Positions 35,651 through 48,109 of a DNA stretch of 64,000 bases are shown here, one piece after another (position 1 is the first letter of the stretch; every line of letters starts with the position of its first letter). This DNA is from Polytrichum commune (lineage: Eukaryota; Streptophyta; Polytrichopsida; Polytrichales; Polytrichaceae), in assembly GCA_950295325.1 (NCBI GenBank), contig OX485807.1:9143001-9207000 (forward strand), read 5' to 3'. The position numbers were made by a program, and so were the translations under genes. Below the pieces are notes generated by a model. That model did no database searches, was not told the origin of the DNA, and worked only from the letters and a program-made list of their open reading frames with translations.

Positions 35651-37200
35651 TGGAGACATTTATAGGTGTTTCTTTTGGGTGGGTCGCTGGACATAGCACC
35701 CTCTGCCTTACTTCCTAAACAAGTTTATGAATATGACAATTTTGTGTTTCTATGGGTGTTGGTAATATTACCTCCTAACCAATTCTATAGATAAGACAAT
35801 TTTGTGTCTCCAGGGCTATTGTGAGCATGTCCAACTATACAAACTAGTGCGACCAATTAGATCTCACTTGGTTAGCAATTGCGAACCACACAAGAGCGCA
35901 CATAATATACACAAACTATCATCTCGGGATCATAATCATAATTGGGATACTAAAATTATAAGAAGTCAAAGTGGAGATTCTCGTTCTTTTCAATTTATCA
36001 CATGGGTCCTCTCAACTATGTTTGATATTGAACGTGTAATGGTTAGTATATTATGAGCACATAGTCCAATCTTATAGTGACACATGTCGCTTGGTGTATG
36101 TTTTTAACTTCCAAGTCTTGCCATATAGGTGCACTCAAATATTGGTGTCCACTTTAAAAAAAGTGACCATATAAGGCCCACACACCATAGGGCCACTTTA
36201 CACAACACTAAATATTGTATGTAGTGTCATAACATGGTATGTTATGTCATTGCGGTAACTTTTTTTTTTAATGACACTTCTTATGATTGTTTGCAAATGT
36301 TGTCATCCCAACTTACTTATTGTTCATCCATTTTTGGTATATTTTGCATCCTAGTATTTCTGTGATGAAATATTGTCATAGCCTTGGTTGATATTTGGAT
36401 GAAAAATTACTTAGTAAATGATAGTTATTGCAACATTGAAATCTATAATGCCAATTTTTTAATTAAGGAATGACACATGATGTTAGGTGTACATTTAGTG
36501 CCGGTGACACTACACATGCAAATTCTAACCAATTCTATTTGTCTTTCATGTGTAGTGTCTTTTTGGTGGTCCTAATGCAATAGTTGGCAGACCATGAAAC
36601 GTTACCCTCGTTGTTGTCATGTAGGATGTCATCTAGAATTTCGTTTCTCTGGAGTTTTTATGGTCCCTTTGGCCTTCAAAGTCTAATGTGAAGTGGACTT
36701 AGACCCATCACGTGAGCTTCTTGAGTCTCGACCCATCACATAGTTTGTATCTCACATGATATGGGCCCTCAAGCTCTACACTAAATATTGTATCTAGGGT
36801 CACGGTCCCCCAACATGGGTCAGCTTCACTTTACACAAAGCTTGAGAACCCGTTGATTACAAAATTGGATTTCTATTTCCCACGGTACGGCCGTTGCATG
36901 ATTTTCAAGGGCCCATAGATGAGTTTGGTCACGGTTCTTGGTCCATGTATAAAGCGGCCCTTAGTCCCACTTGTGACGTATCAGGCAATCTCTGTCACTA
37001 GGACTGTGGCATGGTCGGTTGTTGAGAGGGATGGTTGACCTATAATATAAGGTCATATATGTTATAGCACGATTTTAATGGTTTTATTGCACCGGCAACA
37101 ACAGACGATTTACTCTTTATCAAATAAGTGGTTGTGACTACACTCTCACGTACGTGATAACTATCCAACTTGGCCTTCCATGTCAATAGGCCCAAAATTA
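35651..37200. other. Intergenic AT-rich DNA
   Basis: No gene is seen. The phrase GTTGGTAATATTA recurs near 35024, 35106 and 35757. The frame at 35802-36056 has no recognised domain. Confidence 0.3.
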
Positions 37201-37213
37201 TTAAAAATAGACC

Positions 37214-37262
<49 letters not shown>

Positions 37263-37263
37263 T
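37201..37263. repeat. TA/CA compound microsatellite
   Basis: A run of about 20 TA units is followed by CA units, ending at about 37263. Confidence 0.9.
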
Positions 37264-37439
37264 TTGCGACATAAAAAGTGCTTTATCTCAATGTTAAGGA
37301 AAATCATACAAGGCGACATGGATGTGAAACAAAGAGAGGGGCAACTCTCTAGGGTGCACATGTTGGAAGCACATAATAATCCTAAGAAGAGTCTACTGTC
37401 ATTGGCTTGCATTTAAGAACAAACACCAAATACACATGT

Positions 37440-37840
37440 GTCACGATCCGCGCGGGGAGGGGGTCACCATTCCTACCACATACAAAACTAAGTTTGTGAG
37501 TGTAAAAAGGGGCATATTCGAGGCTTTAGGATGCATAGTATACATAAGGGAAGGAGGTGGTATTGTTTTTCTCTAGTGCGTACAAATGGGGATCCTAAAG
37601 TTATGGATGAAAAGTTCCTTAAAAACTTATAGAAACTGCTAGTGAAAGTGGATTATATGCATAACAACATTTTATCATTATTTATATGTTGTGTGTAGTG
37701 GAGGCATCTATCACGTTAGATTGAAAACCTTAGAATAAATACATGAGTCCATTTTCTAGTGGACCATTTAGTATGTATACCTTTGTTTACCTCTTGAAAT
37801 TTCTAATATAAAGGGGGGGGGTGATTTCATACTCACCCAT
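37440..37840 (+). repeat. Dispersed repeat T, copy 1
   Basis: The sequence matches 48110-48755 in the same orientation: GTGTAAAAAGGGGCAT with GTGTAAGAAGGGGTAT, TTTTTCTCTAGTGCGTAC with TTTTTCTCTAGTATGTAC, and TAGTGGAGGCATCTATCAC with TAGTGGAGGCATTTATCAC. No coding frame is shared. Confidence 0.65.
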
Positions 37841-38177
37841 GCACGTCATTTAAAGTTCCAATGAAGAATGGTGTTCCCCCGGGTGTTATGATGAGACTGG
37901 ATTATGTGCTCAAATTCTAGACAATAATTATAATTTTCTGTCTTCAACATTATTGGAAGTCAATAGGACTAGAAATGAGATTGCACAAGCATATATACAT
38001 ACACAAAGGCATATGAACAATGTTTGGAGTGAGATGATCTCATGCTCTTCTTGCTTTGCTTTTCATTGCTTTTCTTCTTTTCATTGGTTCATACAAATAA
38101 TATGGGATAATTGTTATCCCTCTTCGGACTAGCGTTGTGGCCTTATTCTAACCTTGTGGTTTCTCATGCCTCTTTCA

Positions 38178-38530
38178 TCACATTTCTATGATGCCTATCC
38201 TTTGCAAGTTGCCTAAGCCAAACTGCTTCCTTCGTGCAATGGCTAGCGGCCATGTTCTCCGCCTATCATAGACAATGCAAATTGATTGTTTCTTGCATTT
38301 CCACAAAATGACTCCAAAGCCAACAAAAAACACGTACCCCGCAGTGGATCGCCAGTCATTTGCATCTCCCACCCAATTCACATCGCAAAATCCTCTCAAG
38401 GCAATATCCTTGCTTCCGAGGCATAATTTGAAGTCCAAAGTGCCCTTCAAATATCTCATGATGCATTTCACAGCCATCCAATGTGATGGACCGGCCTTTG
38501 ACATGAATTGGCTCTTATGTTATTTTCCAC
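38178..38530 (-). pseudogene. Ty1/copia RNase H fragment
   Basis: The minus-strand frame reads WMAVKCIMRYLKGTLDFKL, then GFCDVNWVGD, WRSTAGYVFFVG and WKCKKQS. These are the well-known signature of the copia RNase H domain, in which the first Asp sits in the C-D-x-x-W block. The end, where a Glu-rich TEAEY motif is expected, is not recognisable. No integrase or RT lies nearby, so it is an isolated remnant. Confidence 0.88.
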
Positions 38531-38867
38531 TAATAACATAATGTGCATGCAACTAAAAAATGCTACAACAAAAAGATGCAATCTACACCTAAATTAATGC
38601 GTAAGTATAAATTCAGTTAAACCCTAGTTCGGGCCTAGTTCGTACCCAAATAAGTAGAGTTTTGGTTTTTCAATCCGATTTTCGTCGATGCTTTATCTTG
38701 AGATTCCTAATGCAATACAAGTTTCAAGATAGACAAATAGAAAGCTGGAGAGCCCCGGGGTGGCAACTAGTGCAAAAAAATTTGTAACAAATAATCCATC
38801 CACATTATCCTTGTACATTTATACCAAAGACCAATTTTACGAAACTTAAAATGGAGTGATGTAGTGC

Positions 38868-39960
38868 CAGGGTTGTCTATTGTGTCGTGACGGAGGGTAA
38901 TCCCGGCATAATGTCGTGCCATCACGACACGTATCCGTCACGACATTATGCCGGATGCTGTCTTTATCCTGACGGACTTGAATTTTACCGATTTTTTTGT
39001 GTAATTACATTAACCCAATTCGGACACGTAGGATTTACAATGTCCACGTGTGATGACATGTCAACAAAGTAAAGGTAAAGTGGGGAAAAAATTACTAGAG
39101 CCCGTCCGCCCCTATTCCCGACCCCGTCCGCTCCGTTCCCAACCCCGTACGCCCCGTTCCCCCCCGTCCGCGCCCCATTCCCCCCCCCCCCCCCCGTCCG
39201 CCCCTCCGTCCGCTCCCCCGTCCGCCCCAGTTTTTTGTTTTTTGTTTTTTTTTTGTTTTTTTTTTCCTTCCCCGTCTGCCCCATTTTTTTTTTTTTTTAA
39301 ATTCCCCCCCCCTCCGTCCGCCCCCGTTCCCGACCCCGTCCGCTCCGTTCCCAACCCCGTACGCCCCCCCCCGTTCCCGACCCCGTCCGCTCCGTTCCCA
39401 ACCCCGTACGCCCCCCCCCCCCCCCCGTCCGCCCCTCCGTCCGCTCCCCCGTCCGCCCTAGTTTTCCCCCCCCCCCTTCCTTCCCCGTCCGCTCCGTTCC
39501 CAACCCCGTACGCCCCGTTCCCCCCCGTCCGCTCCCCCGTCCGCCCCAGGTTCCCCCCCCCCTTCCCCGTCCGCCCCCGTTCCCAACCCCGTCCGCTCCG
39601 TTCCCCCCCTGTTCCCGCCCCCGTTCCCGACCCCGTCCGCTCCGTTCCACCCCCACCCCCGTCCGCCCCACCCTCGTCCCCCGTCCGCCCCACACCCTCC
39701 TTAGTCGTTTTTTACTACTTTGATTTTAACAAAATGGTAAACAAAATGGCAAAATGATTTACCTGGCGCTAGGCATATCCACGACCACGTCGGCGTTTTC
39801 TGCCACATAGGACGCCACCTTGGCAAGAAGGTAAGTATTTTACCCACCCTAGTCCGTTCCCCCTATGTTGACCCTACGTGGACCCTATTGTGTCGTGACG
39901 GAGGGGTCCGTCACGACATGACGGCACGACACCGTCATGACGTCGCGATAGACAACCCTG
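38868..39960. mobile_element. hAT-like non-autonomous element with C-rich minisatellite
   Basis: The ends are CAGGGTTGTCTAT and its complement (ATAGACAACCCTG). TGTAGTGC stands on both sides (38860-38867 and 39961-39968). An 8-bp duplication and CAGGG ends are hallmarks of hAT elements. Near the left end an inner hairpin pairs CCGGCATAATGTCGTG (38903-38918) with its complement (38939-38954). The centre (about 39105-39700) is almost pure CCCCGTCCGC and CGTTCCC repeat. The Pro-rich reading frames through it on either strand are artefacts of the repeat. No transposase is seen. Confidence 0.92.
39105..39700. repeat. C-rich (G-rich on the minus strand) minisatellite
   Basis: Reiterated units such as CCCCGTCCGCCCC and GTTCCCAACCCCGTACGC alternate with poly-C and poly-T runs. 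One strand is nearly free of G outside CG pairs. The minus strand has many runs of three or more G, suitable for quadruplexes. It lies wholly inside the hAT-like element. Confidence 0.95.
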
Positions 39961-40925
39961 TGTAGTGCACATTGAGACCATCATTAATACGTAGTATTTT
40001 TTCTTTATTTGAACATGTCTATGTATTATAACACATGAATGATTTGAGAATCATATGGACTTTCTCTTGGACAGACAAGGGGGCTCGTCCATAATTTGGT
40101 CTCCATTATACCTAATTAGAGTTTACATAATCTACAAAAATTTGAAGATAGTCTAGATTCTTTTGGCTTGTGAGCCCTAACTCTCTTTCCGACTTCTCTT
40201 GGTGGCCTCTCTCCCACTTCTCTTTTGAAACTCTTGATACCAAATAATTTGAAACATGATCTAGATTATATGTACGATTATGTGTACATAATCTATGCCT
40301 TTGTGAAATTTTTGGATGAGCCCCCCTGTAATTATTTGTTTGAGTTGCCACCCCGGGTGGAGAAGAAGAACAACAAATTGGGAAAACACCCATATATCAT
40401 ATCTAGATACACCACACTACGTTGAGTGCACGAAGGAGGGTCCCAGGGTGACCACCCAAACAAACAAATACAAAGGGCTCGTCCAAAAATTTCACAAAGG
40501 CATAGATTATGTACACATAATCGTACATATAATCTAGATTAGGTTTAAAAATATCTGGATTCAAGAGTTTCAAAAGAGAAGGGGGAGAGAAGCCACCGAG
40601 AGAAGTCGGGAAGAGAGCTAGGGTTAGGACTTACAAGCCAAAACAACCTAGATTATCTTCAAAATATTGTAGATCATCTAAATCATAATTAGGTGTGATG
40701 GAGACCAAATTACGGACGAACCCCCCTATATCTCCAAGAGAAAGTCCACATTACTTTCAAATCATTCATGTATTATAATACATAGACACATATTATGGAC
40801 GGTCTCAATGTGCACTACATCACTCCATTCTGAGTTTTGTAAGATTGTTCTTTGGTATGAATGTACAAGGATAATATGAATGATTTATCTGTTGCAAATT
40901 ATTTTGCACTAGTTGCCACCCCGGG

Positions 40926-41200
40926 AGGAGGGTATGGCCGTCGCATGTGTCAACCAACCTGCTCATCTGCTGGCAGCTTCACAAAACGGATGCTCCCCAG
41001 CCAACTGACCTTCACCAACTTTCCATGGCACCTTTGTGAACTGGTTGGGGAACACCGTCCCTTTTCCCCTCCAACGCAGAAAGCAATGAACGGTGAGAAG
41101 CCCAACTGCTGGTTACGATACGAACCTGTTGAGATTGCGAAACGACTGGCTGAAGTTCGAGAACTCACCCATCATTTTAGAGGAATCCACTGAGTCTACT
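40926..41200 (+). other. Anonymous frame next to the fold-back element
   Basis: The frame 40861-41193 starts in the right arm and then enters unique sequence with protein-like composition (FPWHLCELVGEHRPFSPP, WLRYEPVEIAKRLAEVREL). I do not recognise it. It may be an exon of an unidentified gene, because the unique part is better balanced in codons than the surrounding DNA. It ends just before a tandem repeat. Confidence 0.3.
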
Positions 41201-41802
41201 TCAAATAATTAAAGAAAGAAAGAAAGGAAAAAAAAAAACACCGAAAGCTCACAACATGCAACTCGATCGACTTGGAAGCATCAGGTTAATTTTTGACCGA
41301 TCGATCGTTCACGCCCGCCCCAGAAATCTCTGCAGAGAGACACGGGTAGGAAAGAGAAGCTGATGGGAATCATTATGCTTCATTAAAAGATGATTCCAGT
41401 TATCAAATAATTAAAGAAAGAAAGAAAGAAAGAAAGAAAAACACCGAAAGATCACAACATGCAACCAGATCGACTTGGAATCATCAGGTAAATTTTTGAC
41501 CGATCGATCGTTCATGCCCGCCCCATAAATCTCCGCGGAGAGACACGGGTAGGAAAGAGATGCTGATGGGAATCATTATGCTTCATAAAAGATGATTCCA
41601 GTTATCAAATAATTAAAGAAAGAAAGACACCGAAAGATCACAACATGCAACCAGATCGATTTGGAAGCATCAGGTTAATTTTTGACCAATCGATTGATCG
41701 ATCGATCATGCCCGCCCCATAAATCTCCGCGGAGAGACACGGGTAGGAAAGAGAGGCTGATGGGAATCATTATGCTTCATTAAAAGATGATTCCAGTTAT
41801 CT
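41201..41802. repeat. Three tandem ~200-bp repeats
   Basis: Copies start with TCAAATAATTAAAGAAAG at 41201, 41403 and 41605 and end with GATTCCAGTTATC. They share CACCGAAAG, CATGCAACCAGATCGA, a GATCGATC cluster and GAGAGACACGGGTAGGAAAGA. A GAAA microsatellite varies in length among copies. Very low divergence suggests recent amplification. Confidence 0.95.
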
Positions 41803-42178
41803 TCTCCAGCTTTTCGCGATTCCCTTCCTGCAGTGGTGATCGACTGTGACTAGATAAACTCTGCAGCTTGTCCCCCCTTTTGGACCCAAATTGCAGGCTG
41901 AGGTGTCAGGAGGCCACATGACTGCTCGAATGCACCTCATCAGTGGTCAGAGCAGCAGACCAATTATTAGGGAAAGAATCCCTACAATTTTACAAGCCAA
42001 CGGCGTAGGTAGTAATCACGGAAGGAGGATTAATAATTATTTGGCTCCTCTGCTGAAAAGTGGTGACGAATACGGCGGTTTGTGAAGAAAGTGTAAGTTA
42101 GGAATAATGCAGCACGTGCATGACGTGACTGAAGAATGTGATTGTCGACCTGTGTCTTCATGTGGAAGGAGGCTAGTA
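41803..42178 (+). other. Unassigned stretch with a possible exon
   Basis: A TTGCAG acceptor-like site precedes 41897, and the open frame continues to 42085 (MTARMHLISGQSSRPIIRER, then LAPLLKSGDEYGGL). No family is recognised. Without neighbouring exons I cannot tell a real gene from chance. Confidence 0.2.
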
Positions 42179-42420
42179 CAGCGTCCGGGGAGATTTTTGC
42201 TGCTCATCGGCGGTCAAAATCCAATCCCAGTGTTTCCAATGGCAACCGGGTTACATGCATATTTATGATCTTCGGTTTTTCTTTCATTATTTTAAGGTAT
42301 ATATTCCATGAATTCTTCTAAAACGATCGGTAAGTTTCCTGAAGACTTCAACTGCAACCGGTTATTTCTCAAACTCAACCGGTTCGTCTGTAACACAGCG
42401 GTCGATTCTCCCTGTTCATT
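42179..42420 (+). repeat. Dispersed AACCGGTT repeat, copy R1
   Basis: This ~240-bp unit recurs at 50105-50347, 50354-50783, 53831-54055 and, inverted, 25171-25348. Conserved parts are the TCCGGGGAG start, the ATCTTCGGTTTT block, CCTCTAAAACGATCGG and two AACCGGTT palindromes about 16 bp apart around TTTCTCAAACTC. Confidence 0.85.
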
Positions 42421-45400
42421 GAACTAGTAGTGTAGCTGTTTTTTGAAGAACTCAGCTGTTACAATAGAATCATGTGACATGACCGTGCATTTTGGTACAC
42501 AGATGCATCAAGGTTTGGGGTAAAGTTTCAATCGAGAGGGAATTATTGCATGCGAGTGTACCGACCTCTCATTCATCCAATATAAAAGTTTCCGAAATAG
42601 CATGCAACGTTTAACCCGGAGTTTGTGTTTTTGTTTTTGTTTTTTTTTTAAAAAATTAATTAGTTAATTTGACATCAAAATTGGTTTAATATTTGAGATG
42701 AATTGGCAACAAACCTGCAGGGGGTTAGGTTTTTACATTGGATGGACGAGAGGTATGATTGTGTATGTACGATAATTCTCTCTTGTCAAAGTTTTAGTGC
42801 AACTACCATGGGAGAGGGGGAAACTCCTAGAAACACAGGATAAAGATTGGACATCACAGTCTTAGGAGACAACTTGTTCACCACAACTACCAATGCAACC
42901 ATGCATTGTGATTGAATTGTACATTTTGTGGCAGATTCGACTATGGGTGTTTGGAGATGTGCTGATATCCTTTGCTTGCAAGGGTAGGCAATGCTCAACC
43001 ACATTGGTGGCATCCATACATGATGATAGCCTAACAAGCAAACTCAATTACATCTCAATGCGGTTTGGGAGCAACTTGCATGTAGATCTTTATTTTAGTT
43101 GAATTTAGATTTAGATTTAAATTGATTTTCGAACTTGGGATTTGATTGAGTGTGTCCCGTTTGGAATGAATTAACAACTAACATGGGAGGGGTAGGTTTT
43201 TATGGCGCCCCACCATGGTAGCCACCATGACTTGGCTATTTTGGATTGCATGCAATTAAGTAATTGTTAGTAAGAATGGACATATCCTTTGCAACATGGG
43301 GATTATATAGGATCAAACGCTCTAACTCCTTCGTGCTGACAAGGACATTTCAATCCACAATCCATCAACCGTCCCATAGATCTTGCTAAAAGAAATACTT
43401 GATCCTATGGAAATCGTCTATGTTGAAGATCTTAATCATGAGGTTTCATTCACGGTTATCATCTATACATCATAAAGCACTCAATTCTCAAGAGACAATA
43501 TGAAAGCTCGATCACTCTAAGATCATATTATAATTCGAGCTTGCAACTTTTTGACACAAATCATGTAGAATTTGTGATGTCAAACAATTAAATTAAGCTT
43601 CTCAACAAAAATAGAAGGATTTGTGATTTTTCTTTAGTCTTTACCAATTTGGTTTTAAAAACCACTCTAAGAGATTTAAAAGTATATTATGTGTTTTTAA
43701 CTAGTATAGTTTCGGTCCTTTTAGTACTAGTAAGGGGGGGGGTATTAACGTTGACGGCGTTAAAAAATACACCATAAGACATTTGATCCAATGCTTCACA
43801 AATTCTCTTGTTAAATAGTTCTAGAGAAACAATTGAAATGGCTATTTTACAACACATGCTCATAAAATATTTACCCCTCAAATGCATTTTGAGCCCCATG
43901 TAGGGGTTAACGTTCCTTTAACTGCATGCTTCGGGCCCTAGCCTCATGTATTTCCACTGTCTACAAATAACGTCATGTTTTAGAGTACATCCATTTTGAT
44001 ATGCATTGTTGGACCTTGGTTGCATCTAAGTATAGTTGTCATCACTTCAAGCTAAAGCTACACTAGACTCTAATTTCTACTACTATATAAAATTCAGTTT
44101 TCTACCACTTCAAGAATTAGTTGGCACCCGCTTGGCACTTTGACCCTTCTAATTAACTTGTATCCAACCAATAACTCCACATATAAACTCGAAGGTTAAA
44201 GGTTGGGACAATTATGATCCTCTACACAACCCCTACTTGCATGCTTTCTTTGGGAATGTTCGTAAAGATGTTTTTTTCTTCCTTTCTTGAGCGCGTTGTT
44301 TCACTATTTGTTGTGATTGGGCAAAGTGTGTTAATAGGCAATTGCAATATGTACCCTAGGGGGGAAAGAAAGATGATTCAACAATTGGACTAGTTTTGAA
44401 ATTTTTGAACCGTTGTAAAGTTAGTACTAATGCCATATAGGTTGTAACCCTTGCAAATTTCACAACTGTATGCAAGGTTTATCGAAGTGGGATGTGCACA
44501 TCATGTGATCACAAGGCCTAAAAGTCCCTCAAGGGTGAACCCTTACTCCTTATCATCCCCAAAGTTTTGTATGTTTTCGAGATCAATTGTAAAGTGAGTT
44601 TTGCAAGCTTGCTTCATGAAAGCAAAATTGTTGATACAAAATATAAGAACATATATGTACAATTCAACCTTCTATATAAGGTCGTGAGCTCATATATGCA
44701 TTTTCAAAGCTAAAACCGTTCAGTAGTTGGGTGCGTGGCCATGAGCTCAATGAAACACCATAAATACTACGATGAATCCAAATCCATTTGTGATTCCATC
44801 CCCCCCCCCCCCTCCCTCCTTAAGGCATTAGATAGGGCGTATAATGGCTCTTAGACCTTCAAAAGTTAAGCTATTCTAGGGAAAATATTTGTATTTCGGT
44901 TAAGATGGCATGGCCATAAGTAGCTCACCTAGGTTAAAATTTTGGCTTCAATGAAAAGTTGAGTAAAGGCCCGGTGGAAAAGTATGCATGTAAGTTTGAC
45001 ATTTAGCAATGTTGTCATACATCATTTCAAGCTTGGCAAGCTCCATGTGCAACCCCACCAACCTTGGACAAGGTCTAAGGGTTTAATGAAACTTATATGG
45101 TTGGGTGTTTCGTTGTTGCCGATTGCCATTTGAAAGTGTTGGAGGAAAGAGATGTCAAGTGAAAGTGGCAAAAAAAACCCTTGGTAGGTGGGTGTTAACT
45201 CTGGTGATGATGTGGGTTAGTTGTCTTTAGTTGGTTGGTTTGTTTTCTCGATCTGTAGATTCTTTGTAAGCAACGGTGTGACAACTTTAGGGGGCCATGT
45301 CTCCCTTCAACCTTCCAAGTGGGTGTGACTTCATTTGGCATTGGCTTTGTAATTTTTCTCTCAAAAGGGAGGCCAATGAAAGGAAAGAATAAGACAATTG

Positions 45401-47139
45401 AGTGCAAATGAGTGCAAATGAATGCAAAATACAACATTGGCAAAGTTATCAATTTTTGTTGTTTGACCAACTAGCAAGATTGAGGACAAAGATAAATTTG
45501 ACTAATTTTTGTTGTCATGGACTATATAGGATACTTAGCTATTTAGAATTTAACACAAAACTATTTGGAAATTCCTTCAAGGTTTGCTTAATTTGGATTT
45601 GAACACTAACTTCTTAAATTGTATACCATAGACCTGGAAGGTTCACTCTTTACTAAAATCATACATCACATGCATGCATCATTTTCATTTCAATCCCCCC
45701 ATTCCATCCCTATGTAAAAAAACATTGGTAGACAAAAAGGGGGATGCTTATAAAGTGATAGATGAGAAATAGCTAATTGTCATTATATGATACAAATGTC
45801 CTATGCATATAATCAAGAAAAACTTGCAATAAATAGGCCTTCAATATTTGTGTGGAGAAATACTTAATTAGTGCTTAGTGAAGTCATGGAAGACTCTTTC
45901 ATTTTATGTTAAATGTAATTCTTAGAAATTGGATCCTACCATGAATGACATTATAGCCAGTGCCGTTACCGTTTAAAGTCTATGATGTGGTCGGTCAAAT
46001 CATAAGTCCACATTAAGCCACTTGAGTCTTTATTATTGATATATGTATAACCCTATGTCCATATTGGAAGGTCGGTTTCATGAGGTCTACTGGATCTTTA
46101 TATTGTACTACCCTATTTGCTATCTGTTGGTGAATCCTCTATGCCCTCCCAAGACACCAACTCTTGGTGACTAATGGCTTTGGTGATTTGTGATGATGAT
46201 GGATGATCCATCTGTAGATTGGATGAAATATGGAGATCTTATCCACGATTATCTCTAGCTTAAGGCCTAATTTTCTACAATCTCCTATATAATGTATGTC
46301 ATTGTTGTACACTTACGTACAAATTTAATATTCCATAAAGCATAATATACCCATAACATATCTACATTTATGTGGAAAAAACCCCTAGCCCTATGCATAT
46401 TTCGTGAACTTTGTTAAGGTTAATACCCTTTTGTGCATCCACATGCTACATATGAATAATTGCAGTGTGTAACCCCCTAGGACCATATACAAATATTCAA
46501 AGTCTAGCACATATGTTTCCTTAAGCCATGAGAAATTGCATTTTTATTTTTTATTTTTTTCCATTTTATTAAAGAAAGTATATTCTCGCATGGAGTTTTA
46601 AATTTGTTCACATTTAGGACACCAAAACCTTTGAAGGACATGTGTGCAAAGAGGACCATGCTAGAGAATTCCAAATTTTATTATGGTCTTCATATGTCAA
46701 ACTAGCAGTTCTCGTAAACATAGTTAAGTAGGATTAGGTCTACATCTACGAAAACCTTTGGTATGAATAATTACCATGAAGGGCTATCTATGTCATTTGT
46801 GTTGGAATGTAGTTTCCACGTGGGATACAAGTGGGTCTAGCAATTGTGAGCATGACACGTGGCAACATTTGAGGGGGGGATAATTATTTTATGTTGGAGT
46901 AGAGAGCTCTCTATGGACAATGGTAGTCAAACATGCTTTATTTATTTTTGGAAGTAGCCATTTATTATATAGCCATATGCCACATGTGGTTTCTTTTGTA
47001 AATTGATGTGATTTCCACAAAATAGTGTGAAAAAATGGATATATGATTCAAATGATCATGGTTTACATTCAAATCAAGCCTTCAATGTAGAGATTATTGT
47101 TGGTTTGGTGTCATCGTTTTTTTTATACCCCTATAACAA
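42421..47139. other. Long intergenic region, no gene seen
   Basis: This stretch is AT-rich with poly-C runs (about 44802-44813) and only short unassigned frames (for example 42786-43037 minus, 45195-45470 minus). I see no intact element ends, RNA gene or domain. Confidence 0.4.
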
Positions 47140-47490
47140 AGTCCATCCCTAGACTTGCACTGTTTCCACTGCAAACGGCTTCCCAACCTGTCATGACCTT
47201 GCCAAAATCATCCTCATTTTTAAGCCAAAATCAACTATGCTTTCTTCCAAAACCGCCCCGCCTTTTGCCCGAGTGGCTCCACACAAATTAAGGATTTTGA
47301 GTTCTTATAAGTAATCAAGAAGAATGCAAGGTCTTAATAAAAACATATGTGTAACCCACCTCTAGCTATGTTCTGGCACTTGCCCCCAAACCAATCCCAC
47401 TTTTCTCTGAAACCAACCTTGCATTCTCTTGAAATATTCTCACCTTTCACCCAAACCGATCCATGCTTTGAGCCGAAGACATTCAGATGA
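47140..47490 (+). repeat. Dispersed repeat S, copy 2
   Basis: The partner of 35300-35650, in the same orientation. It keeps TCCACTGCAAA, the CCAATCCCACTTTTCTC block and the AGACATTCAGATG end. Confidence 0.6.
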
Positions 47491-48109
47491 GTTATGGTTA
47501 TGGGATTAGGACGCAATTAGGAAGGAATTGGAATTAGCACCCTCTGCTTTAGACGTGTTACAATCATATTTGGTCTCGGGGGGTTCACTCCCTCTTATAT
47601 TTTGCATACACATGCGTTCGGGACCTATTTGTTGGGGGGGTTATTTACCTTGCAGAAAAGATTATAAGGTGATGGTATTTTACATGTAAAAAGCCTGAAA
47701 ATATTATATGTGATGGTATTTTACATGTAAACATGTTTCACTGTTTTAAAACCCCCTATTTTACATGTACACTTTTTACAAAATTTATCTACAATGAATA
47801 CATTGGACCCTATTTTTTATCGCACGTTGTTCTACGATTTTCGCCAGTGAACCCCCCGAGTATTTGTTATGTTGACCGTTGTACAAAGGAAGTCCATAAT
47901 GGACCTCTCTACCAATATTGGTTACATATATAAGTGAATGCAATGTATTAAAGGACCTACCCATAGACATCATAATCGTTATACCAATAAAATATTGATA
48001 TAACTAACATTTAAGTATATTTGGACAAACCACATGTCCAAAAATAATAACGGATGTGCATTTGTGGGGACAAAAACATCAAACGACAACATCAAAAGCA
48101 ACAACACAA

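Larger units (their letters stand above)
38754..40925. mobile_element. Long fold-back (inverted-repeat) element
   Basis: The left arm (38754-38867 and 39969-about 40362) and right arm (about 40437-40925) are inverted copies of about 500 bp. Outer ends pair as CCCGGGGTGGCAACTAGTGC and its complement. Inner parts pair over blocks such as ATCTAGATTATATGTACGAT and TTTGGATGAGCCCCCC (as GGGCTCGTCCAAA on the right). The loop is about 75 bp. Flanking 8-mers (TGGAGAGC and AGGAGGGT) match at only five positions, so a target duplication is uncertain. No transposase is present. Confidence 0.82.

Noticed and set aside
39050-39757. Long Pro-rich frame (plus) and Gly/Arg-rich frames (minus)
   Set aside because: They arise from the C-rich minisatellite inside the hAT-like element. 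The repeat is open in several frames on both strands, so it is not coding evidence.
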